From an uncultured Eubacteriales bacterium (GTDB lineage Bacteria > Bacillota > Clostridia > Lachnospirales > Bianqueaceae): a stretch of DNA of 10,040 bases. Shown piece after piece: positions 7,470 through 10,040 of the stretch (within the stretch, counting starts at the first letter, position 1; the number at the start of each line of letters is the position of its first letter). Location: contig CACZPA010000279.1 in assembly GCA_902782895.1 (NCBI GenBank), forward strand, positions 1 to 10,040, written 5' to 3'. Position numbers and translations under genes: made by a program. The notes below the pieces were generated by a model. It was not told the origin of the DNA. It worked only from the letters and a program-made list of their open reading frames with translations, and ran no database searches.

Positions 7470-7490
7470 TAACAGGAATATACAAAATAC

Positions 7491-7519
7491 TTGACATATT
7501 TATTCTTAACCGCTATAAT
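7491..7519 (+). promoter_or_regulatory. Consensus sigma-A promoter of the cold-shock gene
   Basis: TTGACA (7491-7496) and TATAAT (7514-7519) are both perfect hexamers separated by exactly 17 bp. Transcription should start near 7526, leaving a leader of about 55 nt before the cold-shock ATG. This is the strongest promoter in the window and implies high basal expression. Confidence 0.9.
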
Positions 7520-7528
7520 GCATTTTGT

Positions 7529-7554
7529 TTCCTACCGAAGTAATCGGATTGGGA
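7529..7554 (+). promoter_or_regulatory. Possible leader hairpin of the cold-shock mRNA
   Basis: CCGA (7535-7538) can pair with TCGG (7544-7547). Across a small internal loop, TTCC (7529-7532) can pair with GGGA (7551-7554), one pair being G-U. The hairpin begins at the very 5' end of the predicted mRNA and ends 12 nt before the Shine-Dalgarno sequence. It could respond to temperature, but stability is modest and the role is speculative. Confidence 0.3.
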
Positions 7555-7581
7555 CAATTTACGATTGGAGGATGTATTAGC

Positions 7582-7782
7582 ATGACCGGAACTGTTAAGT
7601 GGTTTGATTCTAAGAAAGGGTTTGGATTTATCTCCGTAGAGGGCGGCGATGATGTATTCGTACATTTTTCCGCGATCCAGTCAGAAGGCTACAAGACTCT
7701 GGAAGAGAATCAGAAGGTTGAGTTCGAAGTTGAACAGGGACCTAAAGGACTGCAGGCTGCTAACGTTGTAAAGCTGTCTTAA
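7582..7782 (+). CDS. csp: Cold-shock protein (single CSD)
   Basis: A 66-residue CspA/CspB-type protein, a five-stranded OB-fold that binds single-stranded RNA and DNA and melts mRNA structure. RNP1 is KGFGFI (12-17) and RNP2 is VFVHF (25-29). The N-terminal MTGTVKWFDSKKGFGFI is typical of the family, and the whole protein is one cold-shock domain. The start is ATG 7582, with GGAGG at 7567-7571 ten bases upstream. The in-frame ATG at 7525 would add 19 non-family residues and lies at the predicted transcription start, so it is rejected. The gene is monocistronic, with its own consensus promoter and a terminator 65 nt after the stop. Several csp paralogues are common in Firmicutes, so a precise letter name cannot be given. 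Confidence 0.97.
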   Translation: MTGTVKWFDSKKGFGFISVEGGDDVFVHFSAIQSEGYKTLEENQKVEFEVEQGPKGLQAANVVKLS

Positions 7783-7847
7783 GTCTTACGAATATCGGAG
7801 TACTTATTATTCAGAAATGGAATGGTGTATAACAACCATATAACTCA

Positions 7848-7872
7848 AGCCTGCTTCGGCAGGCTATTTTTA
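7848..7872 (+). terminator. Terminator of the cold-shock gene
   Basis: AGCCTGC (7848-7854) and GCAGGCT (7859-7865) form a perfect 7-bp stem closed by the very stable C(UUCG)G tetraloop, followed by ATTTTTAT. It is a textbook intrinsic terminator. Confidence 0.92.
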
Positions 7873-7878
7873 TGTTCA

Positions 7879-7892
7879 TGTCAAATGTCAAA
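7879..7892. repeat. Tandem TGTCAAA repeat
   Basis: TGTCAAA occurs twice head to tail (7879-7885, 7886-7892) and is flanked by the inverted pair CATGT (7877-7881) and ACATG (7892-7896). It lies between two convergent terminators, where no promoter is expected, so it may be chance. Confidence 0.25.
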
Positions 7893-7925
7893 CATGTGAG
7901 CCGCAAGAATACTCTATAAAAGCAC

Positions 7926-7953
7926 AAAAAACGCAAGGCCATAAGACCTTGCG
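7926..7953 (-). terminator. Terminator of the arabinofuranosidase gene
   Basis: On the minus strand, CGCAAGG (complement of 7947-7953) pairs with CCTTGCG (complement of 7932-7938) across an 8-nt loop and runs into a six-residue T tract (complement of 7926-7931). It lies 18 nt after the stop codon. Confidence 0.88.
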
Positions 7954-7971
7954 ACAGATTTGTCAACCGGT

Positions 7972-9468
7972 TCAGGCTTCAAAGCGGATCATGTTCCAGG
8001 ACAGTGGCGCGAGCAGGAATTCTCCGTCATCCGGCTTAACCGTATGAGAGATCGGCGCGACCGTGTCGGGATGCTCAAAGGTGTTGACCGCGTTCTTGTC
8101 GGGCCCTTCGATGGAGGTCCAGGAAGAAACGCGCAGATCGCCGAATTCCGTCAGCTTTGGCGTGAAGAGAAGAGGTGTGTCGACGCTGCGGTTCACGGCA
8201 AAGACCGTAACCGAACCGTCCACTCCGGCAACAGCTGTACAATCCAGCATCGGAACATCCGTAAAGCTTTTGGAGTCATATTTCGGGCTCTCTGTGATTC
8301 CGTTCAGAACGGTGCCGCGTCCATATACGGAGGTGTACAGATAAGGATAGTAGATGGTCTGCTTGAGTACGCGCCCGCCTTCTTCTGTCAGGATCGGAGC
8401 GATGACGTTGACCAGCTGTGCGAGGCAGGCGATCTTGACGCGGTCCGCGTGGCGGAGGAGCGTGATCAGCATGGAGCCGACAAGCACGGCGTCTTCGAGA
8501 TTATAGATATCCTCCAGCTGATGCGGAGCAATCGTCCACGGGGCAAGGCGGCTGTCCTGCTCATTGGAATGATACCAGACGTTCCACTCGTCAAAGCTGA
8601 TATGAATCGTCTTTTTGCTGTGCTTCTTGGCCTTGACGGCATCGCAGATGGAAATAACGCCGTTGATGAAATCATCCATCGCGACCGTATTGGCCAGAAA
8701 ATCAGGCGTATCGCCGGCAGCATTGCCGTAATACTGATGCATGGACATATAATCGACAAGATCGTAAGCATGATCCAGTACGGTCGATTCCCAGGTCCCG
8801 AAGGTCGGCATGTTCAGATTGGAAGAACCGCTTGCGACCAGTTCGATGGAAGGATCGATCCATCTCATGACCTTGGCGGCCTCGACGGCGATCCGGCCGT
8901 ATTCATCCGGTGTCTTATGACCGGTCTGCCAGGGTCCGTCCATCTCATTGCCGAGACACCATACCTTGATGTTATGCGGATCCTTATGACCGTGGGCAGC
9001 GCGCAGATCGCTGTAATACGCTCCGCCGGGATGGTTGCAGTATTCGACGAGATTACGCGCGTCATCGATGCCGCGGGTACCCAGATTCACAGCCATCATC
9101 GGTTCTGTCCCTGCCTGGCGGCACCAGTCCATGAATTCATTCAGACCGAATTGGTTGGTCTCGATCGTGCGCCACGCGAGCTCGGTACGGCGGGGACGGT
9201 TTTCCTTAGGACCTACAGAATCCTCCCAGCGGAATGCGGAGACGAAATTGCCTCCCGGATAACGGACGATCGGTACCTGCAGTTCGCGGATCAGCCCGAC
9301 GACATCCTGACGGAAGCCGTTCTCGTCGGCCGCCGGATGACCGGGTTCATAGATGCCGGTATAGACGGCGCGGCCAAGATGCTCAATAAAAGAACCGAAG
9401 ATCCGCGGGTCTGTTTCGCCGACGGTAAAATGTCTGTTGAATAACGCTGAAGCCTTTTTGTATTCCAT
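7972..9468 (-). CDS. abfA: GH51 alpha-L-arabinofuranosidase, intracellular
   Basis: Retaining glycosidase that removes terminal alpha-L-arabinofuranosyl residues from arabino-oligosaccharides and arabinoxylan fragments. It is 498 residues long with no signal peptide, so it should act in the cytoplasm on imported oligosaccharides. The N-terminal (beta/alpha)8 barrel contains FGSFIEHLGRAVYTGIYEPG (24-43) and RYPGGNF (69-75). The acid/base is Glu175 in CLGNEMDGPW and the nucleophile is Glu294 in SFDEWNVWYH; these numbers match those of the well-studied Geobacillus AbfA. A beta-sandwich C-terminal domain follows from about residue 385. The start at 9468 has GGAGGT five bases upstream. The gene has its own promoter and terminator and is monocistronic. 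No transporter, xylanase or AraR-like regulator is adjacent in the window. Confidence 0.96.
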   Translation of the reverse strand: MEYKKASALFNRHFTVGETDPRIFGSFIEHLGRAVYTGIYEPGHPAADENGFRQDVVGLIRELQVPIVRYPGGNFVSAFRWEDSVGPKENRPRRTELAWRTIETNQFGLNEFMDWCRQAGTEPMMAVNLGTRGIDDARNLVEYCNHPGGAYYSDLRAAHGHKDPHNIKVWCLGNEMDGPWQTGHKTPDEYGRIAVEAAKVMRWIDPSIELVASGSSNLNMPTFGTWESTVLDHAYDLVDYMSMHQYYGNAAGDTPDFLANTVAMDDFINGVISICDAVKAKKHSKKTIHISFDEWNVWYHSNEQDSRLAPWTIAPHQLEDIYNLEDAVLVGSMLITLLRHADRVKIACLAQLVNVIAPILTEEGGRVLKQTIYYPYLYTSVYGRGTVLNGITESPKYDSKSFTDVPMLDCTAVAGVDGSVTVFAVNRSVDTPLLFTPKLTEFGDLRVSSWTSIEGPDKNAVNTFEHPDTVAPISHTVKPDDGEFLLAPLSWNMIRFEA

Positions 9469-9473
9469 TTCAT

Positions 9474-9479
9474 ACCTCC
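9474..9479 (-). promoter_or_regulatory. Ribosome binding site of abfA
   Basis: GGAGGT on the minus strand, 5 nt before ATG 9468. It fixes this start over the nearby ATG at 9473, which is in a different frame and abuts the site. Confidence 0.85.
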
Positions 9480-9485
9480 GTCATA

Positions 9486-9498
9486 CAGGCTCTGCCTG
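9486..9498 (-). promoter_or_regulatory. Inverted repeat in the abfA leader
   Basis: CAGGC and GCCTG flank a 3-base spacer, between the predicted transcription start (about 9504) and the ribosome binding site. It could be a short 5' hairpin in the mRNA or a repressor operator positioned to block transcription. No specific regulator can be named. Confidence 0.4.
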
Positions 9499-9510
9499 AA
9501 AGTCACATTT

Positions 9511-9540
9511 ATTATAACATATCCGCTGCTTATCCCGCAA
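9511..9540 (-). promoter_or_regulatory. Putative extended -10 promoter of abfA
   Basis: On the minus strand, TGTTATAAT gives a perfect TATAAT (complement of 9511-9516) with the extended -10 TG. A partial -35, TTGCGG (complement of 9535-9540), is 18 bp upstream. The extended -10 offsets the weak -35. The transcript should start near 9504. Confidence 0.6.
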
Positions 9541-9553
9541 GAAGAGAATATGC

Positions 9554-9582
9554 TTGAAAAAAACGTCATAACATGCTATGAT
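9554..9582 (+). promoter_or_regulatory. Sigma-A promoter of nadE
   Basis: TTGAAA (9554-9559) and TATGAT (9577-9582) each match consensus at five of six bases with a 17-bp spacer, and TGC before the -10 adds an extended element. The start should be near 9589, leaving a short leader of about 24 nt. The -35 elements of nadE and abfA are only 13 bp apart, back to back. Confidence 0.78.
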
Positions 9583-9612
9583 ATTTCTATCCTGAAGAAC
9601 GGGAGGGATTAT

Positions 9613-10040
9613 ATGGGTTACAGCTTTTACAGATGCGCGGCGGCCGTGCCGGACGTGATTCCGGCTGATTGCGGGGCCAATGCGGAAGCCGTCTGCCGTA
9701 TGATGCGGCAGGCTTATGAGAAGAAAACGGCGCTGCTTGTTTTCCCGGAGCTTTGTCTGACCGGATATACCTGCGGGGATCTTTTCTTCCAGAAAATGCT
9801 GCAGGACGCTGCTCTGGACGCGCTTTTAGAAGTGCGGAACACCTCGGCGGACTGCCCGGGCATGCTTGTTTTTGTCGGACTCCCGTATCTATGCCGTTCC
9901 AAATTGTATAATGTGGCGGCTGCTGTTCAGGATGGACAGATTCTTGCAATGATCCCCAAGACCAGCCTGACGAGTACAGGCGACATGGATGAGAGAAGAT
10001 ATTTCGCGCAGGGGCCGCAAGAGGCTTTTCCGATTGAAAT
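9613..10040 (+). CDS. nadE: Glutamine-dependent NAD+ synthetase, 3'-truncated by window edge
   Basis: The visible 142 residues are the N-terminal glutaminase (nitrilase-fold) domain, which supplies ammonia to the C-terminal synthetase domain for the last step of NAD+ synthesis (nicotinic acid adenine dinucleotide to NAD+). The catalytic Glu46 lies in VFPELCLTGYTCGDLF and the triad lysine is Lys116 in MIPKTSL. The nucleophilic Cys should lie beyond the window. The GYTCGDLF string after the Glu is characteristic of NadE rather than other nitrilases. The segment after Lys116 reads TSLTSTGDMDERRYFAQG, where relatives usually have a K-x-x-L-P-x-Y pattern. ATG 9613 has GGAGG (9602-9606) six bases upstream and a good promoter. 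The frame is open to the right edge. Confidence 0.9.
   Translation, partial: MGYSFYRCAAAVPDVIPADCGANAEAVCRMMRQAYEKKTALLVFPELCLTGYTCGDLFFQKMLQDAALDALLEVRNTSADCPGMLVFVGLPYLCRSKLYNVAAAVQDGQILAMIPKTSLTSTGDMDERRYFAQGPQEAFPIE

Larger units (their letters stand above)
7125..7490. other. Gene-free AT-rich intergenic stretch with short inverted repeats
   Basis: No credible coding frame on either strand: the small frames present lack ribosome binding sites. It becomes AT-rich from about 7190, unlike the flanking genes. It carries several small symmetric elements: an inverted repeat at 7213-7227, a potential hairpin with direct repeats at 7331-7370, an 8-bp CCCGCGGG palindrome at 7421-7428, and a 12-bp palindrome at 7458-7469. 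No intrinsic terminator is visible that would define a small RNA ending before the cold-shock promoter. Confidence 0.5.

Noticed and set aside
7960..9444. A 494-codon open frame on the plus strand opposite the arabinofuranosidase
   Set aside because: It is in the exactly complementary codon register, so it stays open whenever the real gene avoids the codons TTA, CTA and TCA, which are rare here. Its protein has no recognisable motif, while the minus-strand gene has full GH51 signatures.
9558..9571. cre-like sequence around AACGTCAT between abfA and nadE
   Set aside because: At least four mismatches to the consensus at fixed positions, so it is no better than chance.

Overview
The window looks like a chromosomal segment of a low-to-mid GC Firmicute, most likely a Clostridia/Lachnospiraceae-type anaerobe (inference). 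Supporting signs are strong GGAGG-type ribosome binding sites, consensus sigma-A promoters, a membrane RNase Y gene, an SpoVB/YtgP-type flippase, and coding GC near 50-55% with AT-rich intergenic DNA. No mobile element, CRISPR array, rRNA or tRNA was recognised. The content is mainly housekeeping, and I see no convincing new multi-gene system.

Layout. Positions 1-1161 hold the 3' three quarters of rny (RNase Y), closed by a strong hairpin terminator. Positions 1313-4998 are one tightly packed plus-strand operon: a Nudix hydrolase (ADP-ribose pyrophosphatase type), phoH, ybeY and a polytopic MOP-superfamily flippase. The junctions are 1 nt, then two 4-nt ATGA overlaps, so translation is probably coupled. 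A terminator at 5020-5048 is shared with the convergent minus-strand ABC-F ATPase gene (5095-7029). About 550 nt without a gene follow. This stretch holds the ABC-F promoter, several inverted repeats and a perfect-consensus promoter for a cold-shock protein gene (7582-7782). The cold-shock gene ends at a UUCG-loop terminator and converges on a minus-strand GH51 alpha-L-arabinofuranosidase gene (7972-9468), which has its own terminator. The arabinofuranosidase gene is divergent from nadE, which starts at 9613 and runs off the right edge. Their promoters lie back to back.

How the genes work together. Several products act on RNA or ribosomes: RNase Y in mRNA decay, PhoH with YbeY in rRNA/RNA processing, an ABC-F ATPase on the ribosome, and a cold-shock RNA chaperone. 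The Nudix enzyme and NadE both touch NAD/ADP-ribose metabolism but are in separate transcripts. The arabinofuranosidase is a lone cytoplasmic sugar-release enzyme with no transporter or regulator beside it here. The points most worth checking are the unusual phoH-ybeY neighbourhood, the palindrome-rich region upstream of the cold-shock gene, the hairpins near the predicted 5' ends of three transcripts, the competing hairpins in front of the Nudix operon, and a diverged segment after the catalytic lysine of NadE.
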